A stretch of 64,000 bases of DNA from Zygotorulaspora mrakii. Its lineage: Eukaryota; Ascomycota; Saccharomycetes; Saccharomycetales; Saccharomycetaceae. This document shows, in pieces, positions 28,621 to 38,455 of the stretch. Every line of letters begins with the position of its first letter. Positions within the stretch are counted from its first letter, which is position 1. Where the stretch lies: assembly GCF_013402915.1 (NCBI RefSeq), contig NC_050721.1:372001-436000 (forward strand), read 5' to 3'. The notes under the pieces were generated by a model. The model saw only the letters and a program-made list of their open reading frames with translations. It made no database searches and had not been told where the DNA came from. A program made the position numbers and the translations under genes.

Positions 28621-30189
28621 TTATAATTTGTTTTTAGCTCTTTTTATGATTTCTCTCTCGTTATCGAGAAGGATTCTAATACAAACTATCCGGATTTTAT
28701 TAACAGACGCTGCATTTTGTATCAAGTCCTTACTAGCCTGGGAGGAATTCTTCATCGAGAGTAGCTGTTTGAACAATTTTTTATGCTCATGATTTGGCTT
28801 TCTTTGAAGAATTACCCACGAATGCTTGTCTGATATCCCATCACACTCAACTGCAGTTTTTAGCATGCCCCAATCCTTTTTATTAAGAGAGAGTAAATTT
28901 ATGAACGCATGCAATTTCAGAGATGCATTGCCATCGAACTGCACGTACATCTCAGATAACCACGGTTTAGAAAATTCTGGTGTGTCATCACCATGTTCAT
29001 CATCTGCAAGTCTCGTTGCACTATACCAAGCGTCAAATAATGCATAACCCATGTCACTCCACCATGTAGTCCTCAACTTAAAGCTATTATCACTCTTGAC
29101 TAATTTCAAGACCTCTCTACCTAGATGCACTATGTCCAATGCATTCTCTAGAACGCAAAATCCGTATCTTGCAAGTAGTAATGGGTTAGAATATTCTCCA
29201 TATGAATTGAATATTTCATCTCCGGCATTGATACCGTTGACAAGCACCATCTCTACACATTCATCGTCACTGTCACTACCGTTGTCGTGTTCACTGCTGC
29301 CGTCATCATCAGTAAGAGTTATCTCAATATCACTGGTATCGCTTCCATCGTCCTCACTTTGATCATTCGCAGCACTGTTATAAGAATCAGCAAGTCGGCC
29401 TGCATCATTAGATGCTGCCGCCCTTGACATCGTTTCCGCTATCATGTGCTTGCACATTCCTGGCTCACCACAAAGTTCGCAAACTTCATATAACGAACTA
29501 AAATGTACATCGGGTTCCATAACTCTATGATTGAATAAATCTGCAATTGGTACCAATGCACTTTCATGGAATGCATCGATTTCAAAAATACGTGAAGATA
29601 TAGCATAAGCAACAGCGACGAATCGCAGATACGGGTTTTCACTTTCAGGTACATCAACGTCGAAAAACTCTGCTGGGATGGGCAATCCAAACTCTTCATT
29701 CCACTTTCTAGCTACAGAAACGGCAACGTTGAAACCCTCCTTGACTTCTTCTTCGGGAATGAGCCCATTATGCAATGTATCCAATGTGGATCCCTTGAGC
29801 AGCTTCTTCTCTGCAGCATTCCAATGATTAGGTGGAACTATCAGAGTGCCGTTCGAGTCTTTGATCTTAATAGTCTCTAGGTACTTATATCAGTGACTAC
29901 CATCCTTAAAAACCGTAGTTTCGTAGATGAAAGCTATAATTGAAGCTAGAATCCCGTCTATCTCTTCATCAAGTAGCAGATTGGCAATGGAACTGTTAGA
30001 AGCTGAAAAGATGGACGATTTTGGTATTTTGAGCAATGTAGTGTCCGGTTCTATATCCTGTTTTGCAAATACACCAAGTCCACCGAAGGGAGATCGCCTC
30101 ACTTCACAAAGATCTGCCTTGAATTCGCCCTCATTTTCCTCAACAAACTCTAGCACATCACGAAGATTATCATACAATGTGTTAGACAT
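28621..30189 (-). pseudogene. RKM3: RKM3, ribosomal lysine methyltransferase, interrupted by an in-frame TGA at codon 100
   Basis: A SET-domain gene on the minus strand, ATG at 30189 (MSNTLYDNL), 522 codons to the stop at 28621. Rkm3 monomethylates lysine of 60S protein Rpl42 in S. cerevisiae (YBR030W, 552 residues, beside RPL4A and CDS1 as here). Codons 1-99 give the first SET part (RRSPFGGLGVFAKQDI). Codon 100 (29892-29890) is TGA. Reading through in the same frame gives SH-stop-YKYLETIK, then LIVPPNHW, and later VPIADLFNH (the SET-typical DxxNH block) and DEIFNSYGEYSNPLLLARYGF. In relatives the pattern SxWxxYL has Trp where the stop stands, so one TGG-to-TGA change explains it. Everything else is intact. 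No splice signals could remove it. It may be a recent null allele, a sequencing error or read-through; the context (CAC TGA TAT) is not a known leaky one. Confidence 0.85.
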
Positions 30190-30688
30190 AGGTGGCTTGG
30201 CCGTAACAAGGCTTTTCAAGATTTATTTCTTCTCATCTCATTGCATCGCATTTTGAAATTTTTCATACCACCGTGTAGCAGTAAATAACTGGTAAATAAA
30301 CACCACTTGAACAGGAAGCTAAAATAAGGTTATAATCATCAGTGGATCACACTCAAACATTGAGGGGATAGGCATTGAGTCAACGTTGAATCAATGTCCA
30401 ACATTAGTAGGTATAAGACCTTTCCTTGTGATTCTTTGGGCTTCGTATGCCGTGACTGCATGTGAACATTAACAATGGTTGAAAAATTTGTTCTTGTTAT
30501 AAAAGAAAGGGTTCCTTACTGAATTACCCTTTTTAATGTATGTCAGCGTGCAGATCTTCCAAGGGTATTTGCATGTTATAGAAGCAGTAATTGCGAAATT
30601 ACTGTCCAGTTGTAACGCAGTACAGGTGCTTTCTCTGAAGATCTGCGGCATAGATAAGTCAACTTAATTACTCTCAAAACAGTACAAC
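30190..30688. other. intergenic region between divergent RKM3 and CDS1
   Basis: About 500 bp holding both promoters, with an Ino2/Ino4-type core before CDS1 (separate entry). No RNA gene or relic was seen. Confidence 0.6.
30459..30466 (+). promoter_or_regulatory. UASINO-type core (CATGTGAA) before CDS1
   Basis: CATGTGAA, the core of the inositol/choline-responsive element bound by Ino2-Ino4, lies about 220 bp upstream of the CDS1 ATG. CDS1 is a phospholipid gene under that control in S. cerevisiae. The flanking bases match the ten-base consensus only in part. Confidence 0.5.
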
Positions 30689-31987
30689 ATGTCCAACAAA
30701 TCCGAAATGACGGAGGAAACAAGTCATAAGGTCAGGAAGCAAAGCACAAAGAAACCTCACAAGGATTCAGGTTCTAGTAAAAAGGAAAGCAAGAAATATA
30801 ATTTTCTTGTGAGAACATTGTGGACTTTTGTAATGATATCAGGGTTTTTCATCACTCTAGCATCCGGCCATTTCTGGTGTATCATGTTAATTGTAGCATG
30901 TCAAATTGCTACTTTCAAGGAATGTATTGAAGTAACAAGCGAATCTGGGCGTGCTAAAAACTTGCCACTTACAAAGACTTTAAATTGGTATCTCCTATTC
31001 ACTACAATTTACTATTTGGATGGTAAATCACTTTTCACATTTTTCCAAGATTACTTCATTCAGTACAGATTTTTGACACTACTTGCAGCAAATCATAAGT
31101 TCATCAGTTATTGTCTTTACCTCATGGGATTTGTCATATTTGTTTGCAGTCTGCGGAAGGGATTTTTGAGGTTCCAATTCGGTTCTCTATGTATAACACA
31201 CATGGTTTTGATGCTAGTAGTGGTGCAGGCACATTTGATCATAAAGAATGTGCTCAATGGTATCATATGGTTTTTACTACCTTGCGGTCTTGTCATTGTT
31301 AATGACATCTTCGCTTATTTATGTGGTATCACTTTTGGTCGCACCAAATTGATCGAAATTTCTCCAAAGAAGACTCTAGAAGGTTTCCTGGGAGCGTGGT
31401 TTTTCACGGGTCTTGCAAGTATCATTCTTACCAGACTATTAACTCCTTACATGTACTTGACCTGCCCCGTTCAAGATATCCACACAAACTTTTTCACTCC
31501 TCTGACGTGTGAATTAAACCCTGTATTTATCCCTCAAGATTTCAGACTACCACCAATTGTTTTTGAGAAGTTGGGCATATCCGTGATAACTATCAAACCT
31601 ATCTACTTCCATGCTCTAAATTTGGCAACATTTGCCTCATTGTTCGCACCTTTCGGTGGCTTTTTTGCCTCCGGTTTGAAAAGAACCTTCCAAGTGAAAG
31701 ATTTCGGTCATTCAATCCCTGGTCATGGTGGTATTACCGATAGAGTAGATTGTCAGTTTATTATGGGATCGTTCGCAAATCTGTACTACGAATCATTCAT
31801 CAGTGAGAATAGAATTACGGTAGAGACTGTTTTGTCAACAATTTTAATGAATTTAAATGAAAAGCAAATTATAGAAGTAATCTCCACTCTGAATGCCGTA
31901 CTATTCAGGAAGGGAATTGTCGATAATCAAAAATACAAACAATTGGCTTATATTTATAGCACTGCTACAGAAAATTTAACAAGCTAA
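30689..31987 (+). CDS. CDS1: CDS1, CDP-diacylglycerol synthase
   Basis: 432 residues. Cds1 (phosphatidate cytidylyltransferase) converts phosphatidic acid and CTP to CDP-diacylglycerol in the ER, the precursor of phosphatidylinositol and phosphatidylserine. A basic cytosolic N-tail of about 40 residues is followed by several membrane spans (from FLVRTLWTFVMISGFF on). LIEISPKKTLEGFLGAW is a conserved loop. The family signature SxxKRxxxxKDxxxxxPxHGGxxDR is present as SGLKRTFQVKDFGHS starting at residue 328, then PGHGGITDRVD. S. cerevisiae Cds1 is 457 residues; the difference is at the ends. It is followed by YPK3 as YBR029C and YBR028C are neighbours. Confidence 0.97.
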   Translation: MSNKSEMTEETSHKVRKQSTKKPHKDSGSSKKESKKYNFLVRTLWTFVMISGFFITLASGHFWCIMLIVACQIATFKECIEVTSESGRAKNLPLTKTLNWYLLFTTIYYLDGKSLFTFFQDYFIQYRFLTLLAANHKFISYCLYLMGFVIFVCSLRKGFLRFQFGSLCITHMVLMLVVVQAHLIIKNVLNGIIWFLLPCGLVIVNDIFAYLCGITFGRTKLIEISPKKTLEGFLGAWFFTGLASIILTRLLTPYMYLTCPVQDIHTNFFTPLTCELNPVFIPQDFRLPPIVFEKLGISVITIKPIYFHALNLATFASLFAPFGGFFASGLKRTFQVKDFGHSIPGHGGITDRVDCQFIMGSFANLYYESFISENRITVETVLSTILMNLNEKQIIEVISTLNAVLFRKGIVDNQKYKQLAYIYSTATENLTS

Positions 31988-32254
31988 CATGCTTGAAATT
32001 TAGGTTAAGGTCACGGTTCTAAGAGTTTATTACCAGGTATAAATTTGTAAACATTCAATCATCAATTAATTTATGTAAAGTAAGTGCAGTCATCACATAA
32101 TTTGTTTTTTTTATTTTATGCTTCTTATTCCCGATGAAAAAGTAATCCTTGATAAATAATGAGGGATCCGCAATGCGATGGGGTTTCTTCTCCAGGATTA
32201 ACAAATCGCACAGGTGTATCCTTTGGGAATTAGCTAGAGCGGGCTGCTTTGAGA

Positions 32255-33757
32255 ATGATTTTTTCATTGGATGAGGATTTGTGCCATCTAAAACTAGCAG
32301 ATTCCCAAAATGGCATTCCAGCTATAGCAATTCATGATGAAAGCGACGACAATTCTGAGAGAGCAACTGAATTCTCAGCACCATCAACTAAGGGCACCCA
32401 GCTGTCATCAAGCACAGAACCGATACCGTTCCAGAATGGCCCTAAAGCTAGAAGGAGATCATCTGTCCTGGAAAGATTCCCAATTACTACACCGCCCCAT
32501 ACGAGACGTGTCTCTATAACGCCAACATCACTGAAACCCGATGGAAATTTATGGAGCGATCAGAAGCTTAAATCAGCACGTAATCTTAAAGATTTTTCAC
32601 CGGTGAGGGTTTTGGGAAAGGGCGCATATGGAAAGGTCATTCTCGTGAGGGACCTTACCACTTCAAAACTGTATGCTATGAAGCAGCTTAAAAAAGCAGA
32701 GATAATCTTTACAAACCAAGAAAACGTTGATGAGAACAGTGATGAACACAAGGATAGTAGTGCTCTCTTCAAAAGAATTGAAAGGACTTTCGCAGAAAGA
32801 ACGATTCTTTCCGAATTGGAGCATCCAAATATTGTAAAGTTGTTTTATTCCTTTCACGATAATTCAAAACTATATTTATTATTGCAATACATTCCAGGTG
32901 GTGAATTATTCTTTCACTTGAAAGAACATGGCACATTGGATGAAGATACCGTTGCTTTTTATGCAGCTGAGATAAGTTGTGCATTAAAGTTTTTACATGA
33001 TAAAGGGATTGTTTATAGAGACTTGAAGCCAGAGAATTGTCTGCTTGACCAAAATGGTCATTTAGTGCTAACAGATTTTGGATTGAGTAAAAAAAGCGTA
33101 GCCCAAATGGAGTCAGATGCAGGACTGAAAGAAGATAATAATATTATGGAATTGCATTCTATAATTGGTACCCCAGAATACTGTGCTCCCGAAATTTTAC
33201 AAGGTTTATCGTATACCAAAAATTGCGACTGGTATTCCCTCGGCTGTTTGGTATACGATATGTTGGTGGGTAAGCCTCCATATACAGGTGCAAATCATAA
33301 AATAATTCTTTCAAAAATTCAAAAGCAGAACGTCAAACTTCCATATTATTTAAGCGATGGCATGAAAGATATGCTTGGTGCCCTGCTAAAGAAAGAGCAG
33401 GGCAAAAGATGGGATGTTGACAATTACTGGAGAGTAGCGCAAAATAAGACGACAAAGGCCAGAAAGAAAAGGAAGGCTGGCCAAGAACGTACGTCAGGAT
33501 ACACAGCACATTTTGTTTTCAGAAAGATCAACTGGAAAAAACTAGAAAGCGGTGAATTGCAGAATTCTGAGTCCGGTCCCATCGTTCCTTTGATTACCGA
33601 TTGGGCTTTAGCTGAAAATTTCGATACTGAATTCACTAGCATGTCTTATGAGCACGACTGCAATGAGACCAACGATTTAAATATTCCAAACGCATCTGAT
33701 GTTTTTAAGGGCTTTAGCTATAAGGCTAGTGGGAGTTATTTGGATAGATACTTTTGA
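32255..33757 (+). CDS. YPK3: YPK3, AGC-family S6 kinase
   Basis: 500 residues from the ATG at 32255 (frame open to a TTG at 32249). Ypk3 is the yeast S6-kinase-like enzyme that phosphorylates ribosomal protein Rps6 downstream of TORC1. After about 110 residues of Ser/Thr-rich tail comes the kinase domain: glycine loop GKGAYGKV from 121, the lysine in YAMKQLKKAE, catalytic YRDLKPEN (Asp256), DFGLSKK (Asp274), activation segment with IIGTPEYCAPEIL (the Pdk1-site Thr in IIGTPEY) and WYSLGCLVYDMLVGKPPYTG. The C-terminal AGC tail ends with the hydrophobic motif VFKGFSY, whose Ser488 is the expected TORC1-dependent site. A 30-residue insert after the beta-3 lysine (ENVDENSDEHKDSS region) is typical of Ypk3. 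Confidence 0.94.
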   Translation: MIFSLDEDLCHLKLADSQNGIPAIAIHDESDDNSERATEFSAPSTKGTQLSSSTEPIPFQNGPKARRRSSVLERFPITTPPHTRRVSITPTSLKPDGNLWSDQKLKSARNLKDFSPVRVLGKGAYGKVILVRDLTTSKLYAMKQLKKAEIIFTNQENVDENSDEHKDSSALFKRIERTFAERTILSELEHPNIVKLFYSFHDNSKLYLLLQYIPGGELFFHLKEHGTLDEDTVAFYAAEISCALKFLHDKGIVYRDLKPENCLLDQNGHLVLTDFGLSKKSVAQMESDAGLKEDNNIMELHSIIGTPEYCAPEILQGLSYTKNCDWYSLGCLVYDMLVGKPPYTGANHKIILSKIQKQNVKLPYYLSDGMKDMLGALLKKEQGKRWDVDNYWRVAQNKTTKARKKRKAGQERTSGYTAHFVFRKINWKKLESGELQNSESGPIVPLITDWALAENFDTEFTSMSYEHDCNETNDLNIPNASDVFKGFSYKASGSYLDRYF

Positions 33758-34067
33758 GGCTGTAGATACAAGGACTCGAAATAAGCTAGAATCGCTATTA
33801 TTGTGTTATATAAATATTTACTCATATACATCAACGAACACTAAATTCAACGCAGCATTACGCTTTTCAATCTCCGACTCGTCGGGTTTGTTTGAATTGG
33901 GGAAGGTCAGCAAGTTACTGCATTAATAATCATCATCATCCTTCCTTAAGGGCGACAATGAAAAAACAGTCAATATTTAATGTCGAGAGCCTCGAGAAGG
34001 GATATAACTATCTTAGAGGTGACTTCCATTCATATTAACACAACTATTAACTATCATAAAGGAGATT
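33758..34067. other. intergenic region YPK3-ETR1
   Basis: About 310 bp between tandem genes; AT-rich promoter sequence. I see nothing else in it. Confidence 0.6.
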
Positions 34068-35195
34068 ATGCTTCCAGCATTCAGAAGATTGATGTCGACC
34101 AAGATCCCCACACATTTTAAGTCCGTAGTCTATTCTGCAGAGAGCTTGGAGGAGTGTACAAGCGTGCTATCAATACAGAACTACAAGCCCAGAGAAGACT
34201 TAGAAAAGTCTATTGTACTCCGTACACTGGCATTTCCTATCAATCCATCTGACATCAATCAACTGCAGGGTGTGTACCCTTCGAAGCCGGAAAAGACCCT
34301 CGATTATTCCACTCATGAGCCTGCAGCAATTGCAGGTAATGAAGGCGTTTTTGAAGTTATGTCAGTTCCAAAAGGTGAAACAAGTCTAACTGCAGGCGAT
34401 TGGGTCATACCCGTTCAAGCCAACAACGGTACTTGGTCAAACTATCGTGTTTTCTCCAAAGCAACAGATTTGATCAAAGTGAATGGGCTTGACCTTTACA
34501 GCGCTGCTACAGTATCGGTCAATGGATGTACCGCATATCAGTTAGTCAACAACTATGTTGCTTGGAATAAAGGCAGTAATGAGTGGTTGGTTCAGAATGC
34601 TGGAACCTCCAGTGTCTCAAAAATCGTTACTCAAATTGCAAAAGCTAAAGGAATAAAGACACTAAGTGTTATTCGTGACCGTGACAATTTTGATTCTGTG
34701 GCGCAGGTATTGCAAGATAAGTTTGGAGCAACAAAAGTTATTTCCGAGTCTCAGAATAATGATAAATCATTCAATAAGGAAACCCTACCAAAACTCTTGG
34801 GACCGGATGCCAGAATAAGATTAGCATTGAATTCAGTCGGAGGTAAATCAAGTTCTGCAATTGCACGTAAACTTGAGAAGAATGCATTGATGCTTACTTA
34901 TGGTGGAATGTCAAAGCAGCCAGTAACTCTACCAACATCATTGCATATATTCAAAGGTCTAACTTCTAAGGGATTCTGGATCACGGAGAATAACAAGAAG
35001 AATCCACAGGAAAAAGTAGAAAATATAAAGGATTTCATCCAATTATATAGAGATGGTAAAATCATCTCACCAAAGGAAGAGATTAATACAGTTGACTGGG
35101 ACGTTCATTCAACTAACGATGAGCAACTGCTTGAGATGATTAAAAATGCTATAGATGGCACTGGCAAGAAACAAATGGTTGTGTTGAAATGGTAA
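34068..35195 (+). CDS. ETR1: ETR1, mitochondrial 2-enoyl thioester reductase
   Basis: 375 residues (S. cerevisiae Etr1 380). Etr1 performs the NADPH-dependent last reduction step of mitochondrial type II fatty acid synthesis, needed for lipoic acid and respiration. MLPAFRRLMSTKIP is a short presequence. The medium-chain-reductase fold follows: FPINPSDINQLQGVYPSKP with the active-site Tyr in GVYPSKP (about residues 70-76), NEGVFEV, the substrate-domain hinge AATVSVNGCTAYQLV, and a nucleotide-binding segment with QNAGTSSVSKIVTQIAKAKG in place of the classic GxGxxG. This family lacks the zinc ligands of alcohol dehydrogenases, and none are seen here. It converges on CSG2 with 60 bp between stops. 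Confidence 0.96.
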   Translation: MLPAFRRLMSTKIPTHFKSVVYSAESLEECTSVLSIQNYKPREDLEKSIVLRTLAFPINPSDINQLQGVYPSKPEKTLDYSTHEPAAIAGNEGVFEVMSVPKGETSLTAGDWVIPVQANNGTWSNYRVFSKATDLIKVNGLDLYSAATVSVNGCTAYQLVNNYVAWNKGSNEWLVQNAGTSSVSKIVTQIAKAKGIKTLSVIRDRDNFDSVAQVLQDKFGATKVISESQNNDKSFNKETLPKLLGPDARIRLALNSVGGKSSSAIARKLEKNALMLTYGGMSKQPVTLPTSLHIFKGLTSKGFWITENNKKNPQEKVENIKDFIQLYRDGKIISPKEEINTVDWDVHSTNDEQLLEMIKNAIDGTGKKQMVVLKW

Positions 35196-35255
35196 TCGTT
35201 ACATGTAGTTTTTTTGCTTTATTCTTTATACATTTCTTAGCTAAACAGGGAAAAT

Positions 35256-36392
35256 TCAATTCTTTTTATTATAATAAACCATCGATAAAATAATGCAACA
35301 TAAACTTAAAATGACGTAACCAATAACTTCCCATCTGATAATTGTAGTTTGTTTTGGTTCAAAAATCCAGTCTGAAATGCCCATGAATATAATATTTCCC
35401 AAATTTATGGTAGTTGCATATTCAGCGTTTGTCCTCCTGTTAATTTGCAGAAGTGATAAAACTGCAGGTAGCGAGCCTAATAATGTTGATGAAATAGCAA
35501 TCCCCCAGAAGGCTTGGTCTTTATAGACAAAGGAGATAGCGTCCTTTAATGAGGGGAACAAAGGCAATAGACAAATCATGCAGGTGAAACCAATCTTCGA
35601 CAAATGCGAACACTGCTCCGTCAATGTAATATTTTTTGAGTTGTTAAACCATTTATTCCATAAAACCGCAAAAGGACCAATTGTCAAGGCTCCCAATCCG
35701 CACAATAACGCACTCTTCAGTCTATCAAAAAGGAATGGATCGTTCAACTCGCCCGTACTCTCGTTGATGGATAATTTTCCTGCCAGTAAATCACATGTAG
35801 CCTTCGTGTAAGAGACAATCAAAATTCCAAACAACGCAGCCATCATCACAACAAAATTTCTTAGAAGGTTTCTTCTCTTCGTCAAACCGCAAACCCCATA
35901 TAACAAAGACGTTATTTCGAAAATGGATGTATTCTGTATCAGCGAGACGTCAAACGCTGGTGACATTGAGATCGCCATGGTGTAACTCAGCATCGGTATC
36001 AGTAGCAACACCGACAGCGTAAGAAGCTTGGCAACGTATTTCACCGTGAATTTGCGGCCCCCAGGCGACACCGCAGCACCGACTGGTGCTGCGGTCGCTG
36101 CTGTATTCTCGTGCTCCTCAGAAAACGATTGCAACTCAACGTCTGTTGTCGATCCCAGAGGCACCGCCAGGTAACTCTTCACATCACCTCCCTCACCATG
36201 AAAGAACACCGATATGGGCTTCAGTAATACCCAAGACGAAAAGTATATAAATGTAAGAAGCACCATCAGCCCCTGATGCGTTTTTTCATCGTCATTGTCC
36301 TCCAATCCATCCCTCGTTTGCAGAATAGACAAACACTTTGTTTGCACTATATACCCAAATACCGCAACAAACCAATATATCCCAGTGGCCAT
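35256..36392 (-). CDS. CSG2: CSG2, regulatory subunit of mannosyl-inositolphosphorylceramide synthase
   Basis: 378 residues from the ATG at 36392; the frame is open to a GTG at 36446, but the ATG gives a hydrophobic signal-like start (MATGIYWFVAVFGYIVQTKC) that closely matches the known Csg2 N-terminus. Csg2 pairs with Csg1/Sur1 or Csh1 in the secretory pathway to mannosylate inositol-phosphoceramide; mutants are calcium sensitive. I count about ten hydrophobic segments, arranged like a drug/metabolite-transporter (EamA-like) protein, with a hydrophilic loop near residues 80-115 (SFSEEHENTAATAAP...). S. cerevisiae Csg2 is 410 residues. In S. cerevisiae it neighbours SCO1 (YBR036C-YBR037C); here OLA1 lies between them. 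Confidence 0.92.
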   Translation of the reverse strand: MATGIYWFVAVFGYIVQTKCLSILQTRDGLEDNDDEKTHQGLMVLLTFIYFSSWVLLKPISVFFHGEGGDVKSYLAVPLGSTTDVELQSFSEEHENTAATAAPVGAAVSPGGRKFTVKYVAKLLTLSVLLLIPMLSYTMAISMSPAFDVSLIQNTSIFEITSLLYGVCGLTKRRNLLRNFVVMMAALFGILIVSYTKATCDLLAGKLSINESTGELNDPFLFDRLKSALLCGLGALTIGPFAVLWNKWFNNSKNITLTEQCSHLSKIGFTCMICLLPLFPSLKDAISFVYKDQAFWGIAISSTLLGSLPAVLSLLQINRRTNAEYATTINLGNIIFMGISDWIFEPKQTTIIRWEVIGYVILSLCCIILSMVYYNKKN

Positions 36393-37134
36393 ATTAATAT
36401 ACTCTCTTTTCGTTAACCGTGAATGCCACTTGGTGCCGCACCGCACTTACTTCGAATATTGTAATCTAAATTATATGACAAGAACTAAAATGTATGACAA
36501 GAGCTATATTATATGGGGTTGAGAATCACAAGAATTTCACACACATAAGCACAAATGCACACTTCCGTTCGTTGATCACTACTCGGACAGTTCCTATTCT
36601 TGGAATACAAATTGACGCTATTCCATTAACGACTAAGCCTGCCGTCTATCACCATCCAATCAACATTGAATTACCTGCATGACGAACAGGCAAGACCACC
36701 AAACACCAAACACGACCAGGAGCGACGACACAATATATCGTGTTAAAATTCGCATCACTTTTTTTTGTGGAAGCTCTGCGTTTCCCCTTTTGGCAACGAC
36801 AGCCGAACATTTTAGAAGCCCTTTGGTGAAAAATTTGACAAGAAACTCGACGACGAGAAACAGAGATGACGGCTGCAGTCTCCGGTGCGAGCAGCTTGTG
36901 AGATAGTTGCTTCGACTCTAGAATATTGTATAGTAGATTTTATATTCAGAATGTAGCCCTTGACGGTTTTTTCTTCTTTTCGCTGTGCTGTAGGATTGTA
37001 GTCGGCGAAGGAATCGCAATTCTCGTAGTTTTATATAAAATTTGCAGCTAGTACTGGTTATTCGATAGTCAATTGCAGAATAGACAACAAGGTCAGTAAG
37101 GTGTAAAAGTTCTCAAGAGAAAGTTGTTGCAAAT
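36393..37134. other. intergenic region between divergent CSG2 and OLA1
   Basis: About 740 bp holding two promoters. Some short open frames run through it on the plus strand, but none has recognisable similarity, and I see no RNA gene. Confidence 0.55.
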
Positions 37135-38316
37135 ATGCCACCAAAGAAACAGGTTGAGGAAAAGAAAGTGTTGCTCGGCAGACCAGGTAACAATTTGAAA
37201 GCCGGTATTGTTGGTCTAGCTAACGTGGGTAAATCTACATTTTTTCAAGCGATTACGAGATGTCCATTGGGTAATCCAGCTAACTACCCGTTTGCCACTA
37301 TTGATCCTGAAGAGGCGCGTGTGATTGTTCCATCGCCAAGATTTGATGAGTTGTGTAAAGTTTACAAGCCAGCATCTGAGGTGCCAGCGCATTTGACGGT
37401 GTACGACATTGCCGGTTTGACAAAGGGTGCATCTGCAGGTGAAGGTCTTGGTAACGCTTTCTTGTCCCATATCAGGTCGGTGGACTCGATTTATCAGGTT
37501 GTCCGTTGTTTCGACGATGCGGAGATTATCCACATTGAAGGTGATGTTGATCCAGCTCGTGATTTAGAGATCATAAACGAAGAGTTGAGATTGAAAGATA
37601 TTGAATTTTCTGAGAAGGCGTTAGAAAATGCTTTCAAAATTGCCAGGAGAGGTGGTCAATCACTTGAAGTCAAGCAAAAGAAGGAAGAGGCGGCTTTGAT
37701 TGAGAGAATTATTGAATTATTGAAGTCTGGACAAAGAGTTGCAAATCAACATTGGACTCCAAAAGAAGTCGAAGTCATCAATTCAATGTTCCTTTTGACA
37801 GCAAAACCATGCATTTACTTGATTAATTTGTCCGAAAAAGATTACATTAGAAAGAAGAACAAGCATCTGTTGAGAATTAAAGAATGGGTGGATAAATACT
37901 CCCCAGGTGACTTGATCATTCCATTCAGTGTTTGCCTGGAAGAAAAGCTTTCTCACATGTCAGACGAAGAGCAGCAACAAGAACTTGAAGACCTGAAGAC
38001 CCAATCAGCGCTACCAAGAATTGTTACAACAATGAGACAAAAGTTGGATTTGATCTCTTTTTTCACTTGTGGTCCGGACGAAGTTCGTGAATGGACAATC
38101 AGAAAAGGCACAAAGGCTCCACAGGCTGCTGGTGTTATCCATAATGATTTAATGAACACTTTCATTTTGGCACAAGTCATGAAATATCAGGATGTCATTG
38201 AATACAAAGATGATGGAGCTATCAAAGCTGCTGGTAAATTACAGCAAAAGGGTAAAGAATATGTTGTAGAAGATGGTGATATCATTTATTTCAGATCAGG
38301 TGCTGGTAAAAACTAG
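37135..38316 (+). CDS. OLA1: OLA1, Obg-like ATPase (YchF family)
   Basis: 393 residues (S. cerevisiae 394). Ola1 is a cytosolic P-loop protein of the Obg/YchF branch that binds ribosomes and the proteasome and prefers ATP. GIVGLANVGKSTFFQAIT (G1 loop at 27-34) opens the nucleotide domain; VYDIAGLTKGASAGEGLGN is the G3 switch region. The G4 motif reads LINLSEKD rather than NKxD, the change that explains the ATP preference of this family. A helical coiled domain (about 140-200) and the C-terminal TGS domain (DLISFFTCGPDEVREWTIRKG to IIYFRSGAGKN) complete it. Codon use suggests high expression. Confidence 0.98.
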   Translation: MPPKKQVEEKKVLLGRPGNNLKAGIVGLANVGKSTFFQAITRCPLGNPANYPFATIDPEEARVIVPSPRFDELCKVYKPASEVPAHLTVYDIAGLTKGASAGEGLGNAFLSHIRSVDSIYQVVRCFDDAEIIHIEGDVDPARDLEIINEELRLKDIEFSEKALENAFKIARRGGQSLEVKQKKEEAALIERIIELLKSGQRVANQHWTPKEVEVINSMFLLTAKPCIYLINLSEKDYIRKKNKHLLRIKEWVDKYSPGDLIIPFSVCLEEKLSHMSDEEQQQELEDLKTQSALPRIVTTMRQKLDLISFFTCGPDEVREWTIRKGTKAPQAAGVIHNDLMNTFILAQVMKYQDVIEYKDDGAIKAAGKLQQKGKEYVVEDGDIIYFRSGAGKN

Positions 38317-38455
38317 ACTCAAGTACTTTTGAAGTAGATCATTAACCTAAATAAATAACATAAATAACTAATAACCTAAAAACCTATACAAGTTATCTCT
38401 ATTTTCTTTATACTTAACATTTAATTTTATTTATTTACAGGACTGTCCTTTAGCA

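Noticed and set aside
29885..29895. Intron or frameshift as explanation for the RKM3 stop
   Set aside because: Both halves are in the same frame and the coding sequence continues directly after the stop; no GTATGT donor or TACTAAC branch point is near.
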